19,816 nt of DNA, taken from NCBI GenBank assembly GCA_030592085.1, contig JAUUZV010000014.1, positions 1 to 19,816 of the forward strand, in the 5' to 3' direction. Origin of the DNA: Clostridia bacterium. Lineage in GTDB: Bacteria > Bacillota > Clostridia > DUPQ01. The translations under genes were made by a program, and so were the position numbers. Position 1 is the first letter of the stretch. Each line of letters opens with the position of its first letter. The notes under the pieces are model-generated. The model made no database searches. It saw only the letters and a list, made by a program, of their open reading frames with translations, and was not told the DNA's origin. Of the stretch, positions 1-7,394 are shown piece after piece.

Positions 1-27
1 AAAATCAGTAAAGGATTTAAAAAATGA
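1..27 (+). CDS. possible 3' end of an upstream gene (partial)
   Basis: Frame 1 is open from the window edge and encodes eight residues (KISKGFKK) before a TGA at 25-27. This TGA overlaps the ATG of the following epimerase in an ATGA arrangement, a typical coupled operon junction. Too little is visible to name a product; a sugar-nucleotide enzyme would fit the context, but that is only a guess. The short open stretch could also be chance. Confidence 0.3.
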   Translation, partial: KISKGFKK

Positions 28-992
28 ATATATTAGTAACAGGTATAGCAGGATTTATTGGATACCGTGTAAGTAAACAATTATTAGAACAAGGCCATCA
101 AGTTATTGGTATTGATAATCTAAATGACTATTATGATGTTTCGCTAAAAAATTATAGATTGTCTTTATTAGAAGAATATGAATCATTGATTTTTATCAAA
201 GGAGATATTTCTGAAAAACTAATATGTGAACAAGTTTTTTCTTCATATGCAATTGACCAAGTTATTCACTTAGCAGCACAGGCAGGTGTTAGGTATAGTT
301 TTTTAAATCCAGATTCATATATACAATCAAATATTACTGGATTTTTCAATGTTATGCATGCTTGTGTATCTCATAATATTACTCATTTTATATATGCATC
401 TTCATCATCAGTCTATGGTGAAAATTTAGGACTTAATCAATTAGATGGTGAGACAGCCAAGCCTGTAAGCCTTTATGCAGCCACTAAAAAAGCTAATGAA
501 GTGTTAGCTTACTCATATAGCATAATGCATGGATTACCCACTACTGGATTACGCTTTTTTACTGTTTATGGACCTTTTGGTAGACCAGATATGGCATATT
601 ATAAATTTACTAAGAACATTCTTGAAGAGAAACCAATAACTGTATTTGAAAAAGGCGAATTACTACGTGACAACACATATATTTCAGATATTGTGAATGG
701 TATTTTAAAAGCCATGGATCACATTCCTATTGGAGATGTTCCGTATCAATTGTTTAACCTTGGTAATCATAAACCAATAACTATAAATGCACTGATTAAA
801 GCTATAGAGAAAAATACAAAGAAAAAAGCAATTATTGAGTACTTACCTATGCAAAAAGGAGATGTTAGGAACACCTATGCAGATATATCCATGAGTAAAA
901 AAGTACTTGGATATAATCCAAAGGTTTCACTAAATGAAGGAATTGCTCATTTTGTTAATTGGTATCAATCATTTTTTGGAGATAATAAATGA
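24..992 (+). CDS. UDP-glucuronate 4-epimerase-like NAD-dependent SDR epimerase
   Basis: 322-residue cytoplasmic extended short-chain dehydrogenase/reductase that would interconvert a UDP-hexose at C4, most likely UDP-glucuronate to UDP-galacturonate, to supply a precursor to the cluster. Visible features are the NAD-binding GxxGxxG at residues 7-13 (TGIAGFIG), the DNLNDYYD stretch at 31-38, HLAAQAGVRYS at 82-92, SSSSVYG at 126-132, the catalytic Y151-x3-K155, and RFFTVYGPFGRPDMA at 177-191. The AAQAGVRYS and GRPDMA stretches are typical of the glucuronate-epimerase branch rather than GalE. The length is close to normal for that family. The ATG overlaps a possible upstream stop (ATGA), with a weak AAAGGA upstream; the gene ends in TGA. 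Exact sugar specificity is inferred; UDP-Glc/UDP-GlcNAc epimerase remains possible. Confidence 0.87.
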   Translation: MNILVTGIAGFIGYRVSKQLLEQGHQVIGIDNLNDYYDVSLKNYRLSLLEEYESLIFIKGDISEKLICEQVFSSYAIDQVIHLAAQAGVRYSFLNPDSYIQSNITGFFNVMHACVSHNITHFIYASSSSVYGENLGLNQLDGETAKPVSLYAATKKANEVLAYSYSIMHGLPTTGLRFFTVYGPFGRPDMAYYKFTKNILEEKPITVFEKGELLRDNTYISDIVNGILKAMDHIPIGDVPYQLFNLGNHKPITINALIKAIEKNTKKKAIIEYLPMQKGDVRNTYADISMSKKVLGYNPKVSLNEGIAHFVNWYQSFFGDNK

Positions 993-1013
993 TATGGTTG
1001 AGTAAGGGAAAGT

Positions 1014-2030
1014 ATGGCAAACCGTGAGAAAATATTAAAAATAATAAAACATAAAAATGAAGAAACATGTGGCTTTTGGAAAGGGCGACCTCATAGAGAT
1101 GCACTAGTACAATATTTAAATAACTTTGATTTAGAAGATGAAGATGAATTATCAGATTATGTTGGGGATGATTTGCAGTGGCTACACGCAGATTACTCAT
1201 ATAAACATCCAAAAGGTAGGCCTATGTTTGATACACTTCTTGGAAGAGAGCGTTTATCTCATAGCCAACCAGGAATTTTTGCTGATACCACCTCAATAAA
1301 AGAAATAGACAATTTTCCATGGCCAGATATAAAAAATATTGATTTAACTGACTATTTAAATAAAGCACGATTATCTAGAAAAAAAGGGTATGCTTTTTTT
1401 GGGGGCTTTTGGTCACCCTATTTTCATGTAGTTGCTGATTTTTTTGGGATGGAGCAATATTTTATTAAAATGACAACTGACCCAAAAATTGTGCAAGCAG
1501 TTACAGAAAAAGTAGTTGGTTTTTACTTTCAGGCAAATCAACTACTATTTGAAAAATCTGCTGAAGATATTGATGTTTTTTTCTTTGGCAATGATTTCGG
1601 TTCACAGCTTGATTTGCTAGTTAGCCCTGCCATGTTTAAACAATTCATATATCCAGGAATTAAGAAGCTAACAAAACTTGCAAAAAAATACAATATTCCC
1701 GTAGCTATGCATTCTTGTGGATCTATTTATCGAATTATTCCTTTACTAATTGATGCTGGAATAGATATTTTACATCCTATTCAAGCAAAAGCTACAAATA
1801 TGGATGCTAAATATCTACACCGTGAATATAAAGAAGACCTTGTTTTTATGGGTGGAGTAGATACACAAGAGTTGTTACCATTTGGAACAGAAAAGCAAAT
1901 TAAAGAAGAAGTTAAAAGATTAAAAGATATATTTGGACCTAACTATATTTTATCACCATCACATGAAGCACTATTAAAAAACGTAAGTAGTAAAAACCTA
2001 ATGGCCATGGCAAGTGCAGCTAAAAGGTAG
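1014..2030 (+). CDS. Uroporphyrinogen decarboxylase (URO-D)-family protein, MtaA-like
   Basis: 338-residue soluble protein of the URO-D/MtaA TIM-barrel family. Recognisable parts are PDIKN near 104-108 after a variable N-terminus, GNDFGSQ at 192-198, H233-x-C235 in the AMHSCGS stretch (the position of zinc-ligand residues in MtaA/MtbA-type methyltransferases), the HPIQAKATNMD stretch at 254-264 and the GGVDTQ segment at 280-285. The N-terminal arginine-rich substrate loop of true HemE (RQAGRY) is not seen, so haem synthesis is unlikely. The natural substrate of such paralogues is generally unknown; methyl transfer is a family-based guess. A TAAGGGA Shine-Dalgarno sits about 5 nt before the ATG. 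It lies 21 nt after the epimerase, yet has no obvious role in glycan assembly. Its stop codon overlaps a predicted promoter for the next gene. Confidence 0.82.
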   Translation: MANREKILKIIKHKNEETCGFWKGRPHRDALVQYLNNFDLEDEDELSDYVGDDLQWLHADYSYKHPKGRPMFDTLLGRERLSHSQPGIFADTTSIKEIDNFPWPDIKNIDLTDYLNKARLSRKKGYAFFGGFWSPYFHVVADFFGMEQYFIKMTTDPKIVQAVTEKVVGFYFQANQLLFEKSAEDIDVFFFGNDFGSQLDLLVSPAMFKQFIYPGIKKLTKLAKKYNIPVAMHSCGSIYRIIPLLIDAGIDILHPIQAKATNMDAKYLHREYKEDLVFMGGVDTQELLPFGTEKQIKEEVKRLKDIFGPNYILSPSHEALLKNVSSKNLMAMASAAKR

Positions 2031-2056
2031 ACATGATGTGTTTATAGATTTATAAT
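2028..2056 (+). promoter_or_regulatory. predicted sigma-70/sigma-A type promoter
   Basis: A -35 hexamer TAGACA (2028-2033, one mismatch from TTGACA) and a perfect -10 TATAAT (2051-2056) are separated by exactly 17 nt. The -35 overlaps the TAG stop of the UroD-like gene. A second TATAAT follows at 2058-2063. It would start transcription about 35 nt before the GT2 gene at 2099 and could drive the glycan genes independently of the first two genes. AT-rich DNA produces chance TATAAT matches, but the -35 and spacing raise the odds. Confidence 0.5.
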
Positions 2057-2098
2057 TTATAATATTAAGAAATTTGAGATTTAATAAACGGAGGCAGT

Positions 2099-3034
2099 AT
2101 GACTACTAATTTTTCTATAATCGTCCCAGCTTTTAATGAAGAAAAGACTATTAATTTAACGTTGTCTAGTATATTAAAAGGAATTAAAGGACAAGAAAAA
2201 TATTATGAAATCATTATTATTGATAGTCTGTCAACAGATGACACTTGTCAAAAAGCAAAAGAATGTCTAAATAAAGAAAACATACAATATGAAATTATTA
2301 AACTTAATCAAGTTGCTTACCCTGGAAAGGCTAGAAATATAGGTGTTAGAAAAGCTAAATATAATCAATTGATCTTTATTGATTGTGGTGTAACTATTAC
2401 AAAAACTTTTTTTGAAGAATGCCAGCAAAAGATTATAAAAAATGATGTGATTTGGTTTCAATCTTCTTTTATATTCAATACTTATCAACAAAGAGGATAT
2501 GTTAGACCTTACTTTATTAAACGTGAAAAAGGCCGCTATATTAGACATAGTGCTATGAAGAAAAAGGTTCTTATCTCTTTAGGTTATTTTAAAGAAGATT
2601 TACGAGCAGCAGAAGACTGGTTATTTTACAAGCAAATTGAAAAAGAAAAATTTAAAGAATATTTTAGTAATATAACGGGATACTACCAAGGTTATCCTGA
2701 TAGTTTATCTTTATTTTTTAAAAAATGGCAAATGTATTTTGAACATAGTGTATATGCTAACCTATATAAGAAAAATTTATTGATATCGCTAATACAATTA
2801 CTCTTTATTTTAGTAACCTTAATAGGAATATGGATAATAACTTCTTTATTTATATTTTCATTGGGAGGGAGTATAATAGTTTACTTACTAGCAAGAAGTG
2901 GTTATAGTTTTTATAAAAGCAAATTGCCACCTACTTCATTATCAGATATGATATATACAATTATAACATCAGAATTATTTGAAATCAGTAGGGTGTTTGG
3001 AGTATTAAAGGGTATAAAAAAAAGAAAGATATAA
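2099..3034 (+). CDS. Family 2 glycosyltransferase with C-terminal membrane segment
   Basis: 311-residue GT-A fold glycosyltransferase expected to add one sugar to a lipid-linked intermediate on the inner membrane face. The GT2 start is clear: FSIIVPAFNEE at 5-15, the nucleotide-binding D42 in IIIDSLSTDDT, and KARNIGVRKA at 77-86. The usual DxD position reads FIDCGVTI (94-101), so only the first aspartate is kept, as in some GT2 subgroups. AAEDWLF at 170-176 supplies the probable catalytic acidic pair. Residues about 228-265 are strongly hydrophobic, consistent with one or two membrane helices, followed by a basic tail. A strong GGAGG site precedes the ATG, and a predicted promoter lies at 2028-2056. 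Donor and acceptor are unknown. Confidence 0.85.
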   Translation: MTTNFSIIVPAFNEEKTINLTLSSILKGIKGQEKYYEIIIIDSLSTDDTCQKAKECLNKENIQYEIIKLNQVAYPGKARNIGVRKAKYNQLIFIDCGVTITKTFFEECQQKIIKNDVIWFQSSFIFNTYQQRGYVRPYFIKREKGRYIRHSAMKKKVLISLGYFKEDLRAAEDWLFYKQIEKEKFKEYFSNITGYYQGYPDSLSLFFKKWQMYFEHSVYANLYKKNLLISLIQLLFILVTLIGIWIITSLFIFSLGGSIIVYLLARSGYSFYKSKLPPTSLSDMIYTIITSELFEISRVFGVLKGIKKRKI

Positions 3035-3069
3035 TATTTAGCTAACATAAATATTTTATTATAAAAAAA

Positions 3070-3078
3070 TGATATAAT
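3070..3078 (+). promoter_or_regulatory. possible extended -10 promoter element
   Basis: TGATATAAT: a perfect TATAAT (3073-3078) preceded by the TGn extension (3070-3072), inside the 75-nt gap before the polymerase gene. No good -35 hexamer lies at 16-18 nt spacing, but extended -10 promoters can work without one. AT-rich context makes chance occurrence plausible. Confidence 0.35.
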
Positions 3079-3109
3079 TACTAAATAAACTATTTGTGAA
3101 GGTTAACAA

Positions 3110-4450
3110 ATGCTTAGTAAAACTAGTAAATTACATGATAAGTTTTGTGAACACCAATTACTGGTGCCACTTTTTTTTGCAGTAGTTATTTCTCTTGGGA
3201 TTCAGTTTTCAACGGTTATTCCAATTTTATTAGTATTTTTGTATGTTAGTTTATTTAATAAGAATTATTTATTTGGCTTAATAATAACTTTACCATTGTA
3301 TGATGCTCACTTCACCTCATTACCTTTTTCATTAAGTAAAATGGTATTTGTTATTATTATAATTGTCTTAGTCGTTGATTTGAGATTAAAAAAAATTGAA
3401 TTAAGAAAAAATGAATTATTTATATTATTACTAATTTTTATGGCTTCTATAGGAGCAGTTGTTGCTATATTTAACCCACAATTGATATTTATAAGAGATC
3501 AAGTACAAAATGAACTATTATTTGAGACTTTACCTAAATTACTATTTATTTTATTACTCTTTTTTACAATGAAAAGCAATGAAAAATATATAATAAAAAA
3601 ACAAGTAATAAATAGTGCTAGATTTGTTACCTTTTTTATTATTACTCTTTCAATTAATGTTTTGTTTTTAAAAGAAATTTTTGATTTTGTACGTTTTTCT
3701 GTTTTTAATGTAGGTCCTAATTTTTTTGCTGTATTTACATTAGTATTGTTACCATTTGTTTTATATGTTTTTTACACAACAGAAAACAAAAAAATGATAA
3801 TCGTATCATTAGTGGCTTTAGGAGCAGTGGCCTATATACTAGGGACAACCAGTTCTAGAACTGGTGTTCTAATATTGATTTTTGGAGGTATACTTTCATT
3901 ATTAATGCTATCAAGACTTCACAAAAAAAGAACTTATATTATTATTGGAATTGGTGCTCTTGGAGTTTTAGCAATAATATTTCTTCCTTACTTTCAAAAT
4001 CTACTAGTTAGAGTAACACAACAGAGTCAGTTATCTAACCTGGTTGGTATGCTAAATGGTAGATATGAATTATATCAATCATCTTTTCGCTTAATTTTAC
4101 AGAGAATTTTGATTGGATACGGTGGGAGTAAAGATACAGCAATTATCTTATTGCATAATGATATTGGTATTCCGCAAGTTGCACATAGTATATATCTTGA
4201 AGTTCTATTACAATATGGTGTCTATGGGACAATTATATATACTTTTATATATAGTAACTTATTAAGCAATTTTACTATTATAACTAGTAAAAGATTTTAT
4301 CAAGAATACACATGGCAAATACCGGTGTATATATCTTTTTTCTCACTATTAGTAGCAGGAATATTACTATCTATTAATTTTAGAGATATTTATATATTCT
4401 TATTAGCTTTTGTATTAGTATTACCATCAATACAAAAAAAAGGAGCTTAA
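3110..4450 (+). CDS. Wzy / O-antigen ligase-like polysaccharide polymerase (membrane)
   Basis: 446-residue polytopic membrane protein with roughly 10-12 hydrophobic segments spread from about residue 17 to 440. The segment from about 315 to 375 resembles the Wzy_C/O-antigen ligase region: NGRYELYQSS, then IGYGG, then an AHSIYLEVLLQYGVYG stretch whose His-x4-Leu-Glu followed by a glycine-containing turn is the family hallmark. It would join lipid-linked repeat units on the outer face of the membrane, or attach the finished glycan to an acceptor. A GAAGG ribosome site lies 7 nt before the ATG. The gene is followed after one base by the Wzz-like gene, supporting a polymerase/length-regulator pair. 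Polymerase versus ligase cannot be decided from sequence alone. Confidence 0.78.
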   Translation: MLSKTSKLHDKFCEHQLLVPLFFAVVISLGIQFSTVIPILLVFLYVSLFNKNYLFGLIITLPLYDAHFTSLPFSLSKMVFVIIIIVLVVDLRLKKIELRKNELFILLLIFMASIGAVVAIFNPQLIFIRDQVQNELLFETLPKLLFILLLFFTMKSNEKYIIKKQVINSARFVTFFIITLSINVLFLKEIFDFVRFSVFNVGPNFFAVFTLVLLPFVLYVFYTTENKKMIIVSLVALGAVAYILGTTSSRTGVLILIFGGILSLLMLSRLHKKRTYIIIGIGALGVLAIIFLPYFQNLLVRVTQQSQLSNLVGMLNGRYELYQSSFRLILQRILIGYGGSKDTAIILLHNDIGIPQVAHSIYLEVLLQYGVYGTIIYTFIYSNLLSNFTIITSKRFYQEYTWQIPVYISFFSLLVAGILLSINFRDIYIFLLAFVLVLPSIQKKGA

Positions 4451-4451
4451 C

Positions 4452-5339
4452 ATGAATTATCAATTTGTTACACAATTTATAAAAAAAACATGGTTAATAA
4501 TGATAATTACTCTTATTATTGCTTTTACTGTAGGTTTTGTTGTTACCACAATAATACAGAAGGATTTATATCGAAGTAGTACTGATGTTTCTTATTATGA
4601 TATTTCATATAATCTAGCAAACAATATTAACATTGACTTTTATTACTTGTTTTTTGCATACTATAATCATAACCATGATTTTTTAACAGCTCTATCAGTA
4701 GACTACTTTTTAGATAATGAAGTACTATCAGAAACTTATGATGAGGTTTTAAGGCAAGGATATGATATTTCATATGAAAATTTTAGAAATGGTATTAACA
4801 CTTATATGAGGGCGACCGATTTAAGACGAAGGGTTACAGTTATTTATCCAAATCGCGAAATAAGTATACTAGTTAATAAACTTCTAATGAAATATATGCC
4901 TATAACTTTTAATAAAGTGATAAACAATCGTATTTTATTAGAAATAGAACAAAGAGAAATTCAAAAAGATCAACTAGCTATAGATATTGAGAGTGTACTT
5001 GTAGAAAACCAAAAATTATTAGTACAAAAAAATAAAGAAACTTCTTTGGAAGTTCTTAACCAGTTAGAGGCTAAACATATTTTATTACAAGATGAATTGA
5101 TTGCTTTAAGAAAAACAAACCAAACTAATACCTATTTTATTAATGAGCTAAAAGGTATAACCAGCTATCCATTTATTGAACAATTTACTAAAAATAGTAC
5201 AGTTTCTGAAGAAGGTGTATTATTGTCTCAAAACAATTTTATGGTAGCAATAGCTTTTGCTTTAATAGTTTTTATAATTTGGATTTTTATTGCTTATTAT
5301 AAATACATAAAAGAAATGATAGGGGAAATACATGAGTAA
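4452..5339 (+). CDS. Wzz-like polysaccharide co-polymerase (chain-length determinant), no kinase domain
   Basis: 295-residue protein with the topology of a polysaccharide co-polymerase: a short cytoplasmic start, a membrane helix at about 13-34, a long extracytoplasmic domain, and a second helix at about 264-283 with a short cytoplasmic tail. Residues about 160-225 are rich in Leu/Glu/Gln/Lys and look like a coiled coil, as in Wzz proteins. The proline-rich motif usually seen before the second helix is not evident, and there is no tyrosine-kinase domain or Tyr-rich tail, so a separate BY-kinase or none at all is implied. It would modulate glycan length together with the polymerase encoded just upstream (one-base gap). 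Its last 8 nt overlap the sulfotransferase start. Assignment rests on topology and position. Confidence 0.62.
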   Translation: MNYQFVTQFIKKTWLIMIITLIIAFTVGFVVTTIIQKDLYRSSTDVSYYDISYNLANNINIDFYYLFFAYYNHNHDFLTALSVDYFLDNEVLSETYDEVLRQGYDISYENFRNGINTYMRATDLRRRVTVIYPNREISILVNKLLMKYMPITFNKVINNRILLEIEQREIQKDQLAIDIESVLVENQKLLVQKNKETSLEVLNQLEAKHILLQDELIALRKTNQTNTYFINELKGITSYPFIEQFTKNSTVSEEGVLLSQNNFMVAIAFALIVFIIWIFIAYYKYIKEMIGEIHE

Positions 5340-6207
5340 TCCAAATTTATTTATTGCAGGATTTGCAAAATCAGGAACAACATCACTTTATCACTATTTT
5401 GTGAAACATCCTGAGGTGTTTTGTAATAAATATTTAAAAGAACCAAGATACTTTTCCTATGAATATTTTTTAGAAACACCAGCATATTCGTATATTCTTA
5501 AAAATGCTATAAAAACAGAAAAAGCTTATGAAAAATTATATGAAGAGGCAACCACTGAAAAGTATATTGTAGATGGTTCAGTATATTATACTTGTTTTAA
5601 AGGAGTTGCAGAAAAAATAAAGACTGTATCAAAAAATGCTAAAGTAATATTAATCATAAGAAATCCAATTGAACGATTTATTTCTCATTATCATATGCAC
5701 CTAAGAAATGAAGGTAAAAACGAAACAATTGAAGAGTTTATGGCTAATCCTTTGTCAGCAGAAGGGATTAATCTATTATCTATTGGGTTCTATTATGAAA
5801 AAATCAAAGAGTACTATGATGTTTTTGGTATTAAGAATGTACATGTTACACTTTTTGACAATTTAATAAATGACCCATCTAAATTTTATTTTGAAATATG
5901 TAAGTTTTTAGGAATTTCCTATATTAAAGACACAAATAACCAAATGAATGCGACTAAATTATCTAGAAGCAAAATAATAGTTGCAATTTTTATGTGGTTG
6001 AAAAAAATCGTTCCAAGAAAAATAATACTTCTATTTTCTGTTCAGCAGAGAGAAGCTATTAACAATTTATTATATAAAAAGAGCAGAAAAAATAATAAAA
6101 AATATTCAGAAAAAATAATTAAAGAATTAACAAACTACTATAAGAAAGATGTTTTAAAAACTAAGGAACTACTTAATATAGACTTATCAAACTGGTTGGA
6201 GAAGTAA
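5332..6207 (+). CDS. PAPS-dependent sulfotransferase (heparan N-/O-sulfotransferase-like)
   Basis: 291-residue soluble sulfotransferase that would move sulfate from PAPS to a hydroxyl or amino group of the growing glycan. The 5'-phosphosulfate loop is intact at 10-20 (GFAKSGTTSLY, with K13, S14, G15, T16, T17). KEPRYFSYE at 36-44 resembles the KEP-x-YFS segment of heparan sulfate sulfotransferases, and DGSVYY follows at 81-86. The 3'-phosphate-binding segment has R110 and S118 at the canonical eight-residue spacing (IIRNPIERFISHY). The tail from about 205 is very lysine-rich. Translation starts inside the preceding gene (ATG 8 nt before its stop, behind a GGGG site), implying coupling. With cysC and cysD at the far end of the cluster it makes a coherent sulfation module. 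The exact acceptor is unknown. Confidence 0.88.
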   Translation: MSNPNLFIAGFAKSGTTSLYHYFVKHPEVFCNKYLKEPRYFSYEYFLETPAYSYILKNAIKTEKAYEKLYEEATTEKYIVDGSVYYTCFKGVAEKIKTVSKNAKVILIIRNPIERFISHYHMHLRNEGKNETIEEFMANPLSAEGINLLSIGFYYEKIKEYYDVFGIKNVHVTLFDNLINDPSKFYFEICKFLGISYIKDTNNQMNATKLSRSKIIVAIFMWLKKIVPRKIILLFSVQQREAINNLLYKKSRKNNKKYSEKIIKELTNYYKKDVLKTKELLNIDLSNWLEK

Positions 6208-6208
6208 T

Positions 6209-7276
6209 ATGAAAATCACACAAATAATATATTCACTAGATATGGGTGGAATTGAAGAGGTTGCATTCTCACTTGCCAATGCTTTTGCTTCTTCAAGAAT
6301 TGAAAACAGCATTGTGATTACTTCTAATAGTAAAGATAAAAATTGGTGTAGTAAAAAAACTTCTCAATTAGTAGAAAATGATGTTTCTATAATTGATGTT
6401 TCTAATAATAATAAGATAGTAAAACTACTAAAAAGTATTAAATATTTAAAAGAAAATAAGACAGATTTAATTTTTATTCATCATGAAAAAATGACTGCAA
6501 AAATTGCTATGATTAAATTCTTTTGTAAATGTCATATTATACAAATACAACATAGTAGTGAAGTGAAGGATAGTATATTTCATAGATTTATTGGGAAATA
6601 TATAATAAGTAAATATGTAGCAGTTAGCAAACAAGTAAAAGATAATTTGATAAAAAAATATCATATTGATAAAAGAAATGTTGAAGTTATCTATAATGGG
6701 ATTGATTCTGAAAAATTTAGTTTTACAAGAGAAAACAAGAGTAATGTAATTGCTCTTGGTGCTGTAGGAAGACTAGTAAAATCAAAAAACTTTATTAAAC
6801 TTATTACTCTATTTAATAGTATAAATAATAAAAATAGTAGAAAACTTAGATTATTAATTGCAGGGGATGGGGAAGAAAAAGAACATCTCATCAAACTAAT
6901 AAATAATAATCCAGAAATTCAATTGCTTGGTAATGTTGTAGATATGCCAGCTTTTTATAAGAAAATAGATATATATATATCATTATCAGAATTTGAAGGA
7001 TTAAGTATATCATTACTTGAAGCGATGGCAGCTGGATGTACGATTTTTGTATCAAATTGTTCAGGGCATAGAGAAGTGATTATACACAAAGATAACGGGG
7101 TGCTATTCAATATTGGTGAAATAGAGAATATAGCTGACTCATTAATCCCTATTCTTTCTAATTTTGAAAAAATGAAACATTTAAGTAAAAACGCTAAAAT
7201 AACAGCTCATGAATATGATATAAAAAAAACGATTTCAGCATATTTAAAATTGGTTAGTAATTATGGTATACTATAA
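6209..7276 (+). CDS. Family 4 (GT-B) glycosyltransferase
   Basis: 355-residue retaining-type glycosyltransferase of the GT-B fold. The N-terminal domain begins with the typical glycine loop DMGGIEEVA (11-19). The linker and C-terminal donor-binding domain show IYNGIDSEKF (161-170), GAVGRLVKSKNF (184-195), IAGDGEEKE (217-225), and the E-x7-E pair E263/E271 in EFEGLSISLLEAMAAG, which contacts the nucleotide-sugar. Its length is normal for the family. It starts one base after the sulfotransferase stop, so it is probably cotranslated. It would add a hexose from UDP- or GDP-sugar at the cytoplasmic membrane face; the sugar cannot be read from the sequence. Confidence 0.9.
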   Translation: MKITQIIYSLDMGGIEEVAFSLANAFASSRIENSIVITSNSKDKNWCSKKTSQLVENDVSIIDVSNNNKIVKLLKSIKYLKENKTDLIFIHHEKMTAKIAMIKFFCKCHIIQIQHSSEVKDSIFHRFIGKYIISKYVAVSKQVKDNLIKKYHIDKRNVEVIYNGIDSEKFSFTRENKSNVIALGAVGRLVKSKNFIKLITLFNSINNKNSRKLRLLIAGDGEEKEHLIKLINNNPEIQLLGNVVDMPAFYKKIDIYISLSEFEGLSISLLEAMAAGCTIFVSNCSGHREVIIHKDNGVLFNIGEIENIADSLIPILSNFEKMKHLSKNAKITAHEYDIKKTISAYLKLVSNYGIL

Positions 7277-7305
7277 AAAGCTATATCAACTTTTTGTAAG
7301 GGAAA

Positions 7306-7337
7306 TTGACAAAAAATAATAAATATAAATATATGAT
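7306..7337 (+). promoter_or_regulatory. possible promoter for the acylation genes
   Basis: A perfect -35 hexamer TTGACA (7306-7311) lies in the 118-nt gap before the MBOAT gene, the longest gap in the window. Downstream candidates for -10 are imperfect: TATATG at 18 nt spacing (7330-7335) or TATGAT at 20 nt (7332-7337). The perfect -35 in non-coding DNA is suggestive, but the -10 is uncertain. Confidence 0.35.
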
Positions 7338-7378
7338 ATTAGATAAGTATGTTTTATAAATTAAGTATTGAAAAAGCA

Positions 7379-7385
7379 GAAGGGG
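7379..7385 (+). promoter_or_regulatory. ribosome binding site fixing the MBOAT start
   Basis: GAAGGGG lies 9 nt before the ATG at 7395. A more upstream in-frame TTG at 7368 has no comparable site, so the ATG is preferred; the resulting start MSFNSIEFILFLP matches the usual MBOAT N-terminus. Confidence 0.7.
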
Positions 7386-7394
7386 TATTCATCA

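Noticed and set aside
955..1212. Minus-strand open frame opposite the UroD-like gene
   Set aside because: It lies opposite well-supported plus-strand coding sequence, has no family motif, and is a by-product of low GC content. The same applies to minus-strand frames at 2267-2548, 6467-6894, 9026-9211, 11680-11907, 13185-13433 and 19251-19439.
1014..2030. Naming the UroD-family gene hemE
   Set aside because: The arginine-containing N-terminal substrate loop of HemE is absent and the HxC position points to the methyltransferase-like branch.
5332..6207. Naming the sulfotransferase nodH
   Set aside because: PAPS motifs are shared by all sulfotransferases, there are no other nodulation genes, and the KEPRYFS segment is closer to heparan-type enzymes.
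7275..7295. Possible hairpin AAAAAG / CTTTTT after the GT4 stop, considered as a Rho-independent terminator
   Set aside because: The stem is six pairs with only one G-C, the loop is nine bases, and no T-run follows; in AT-rich DNA this is expected by chance.
7368..7394. Upstream TTG start for the MBOAT gene
   Set aside because: The ribosome site GAAGGGG lies downstream of this TTG and is correctly spaced for ATG 7395, and the MBOAT family start matches the ATG.
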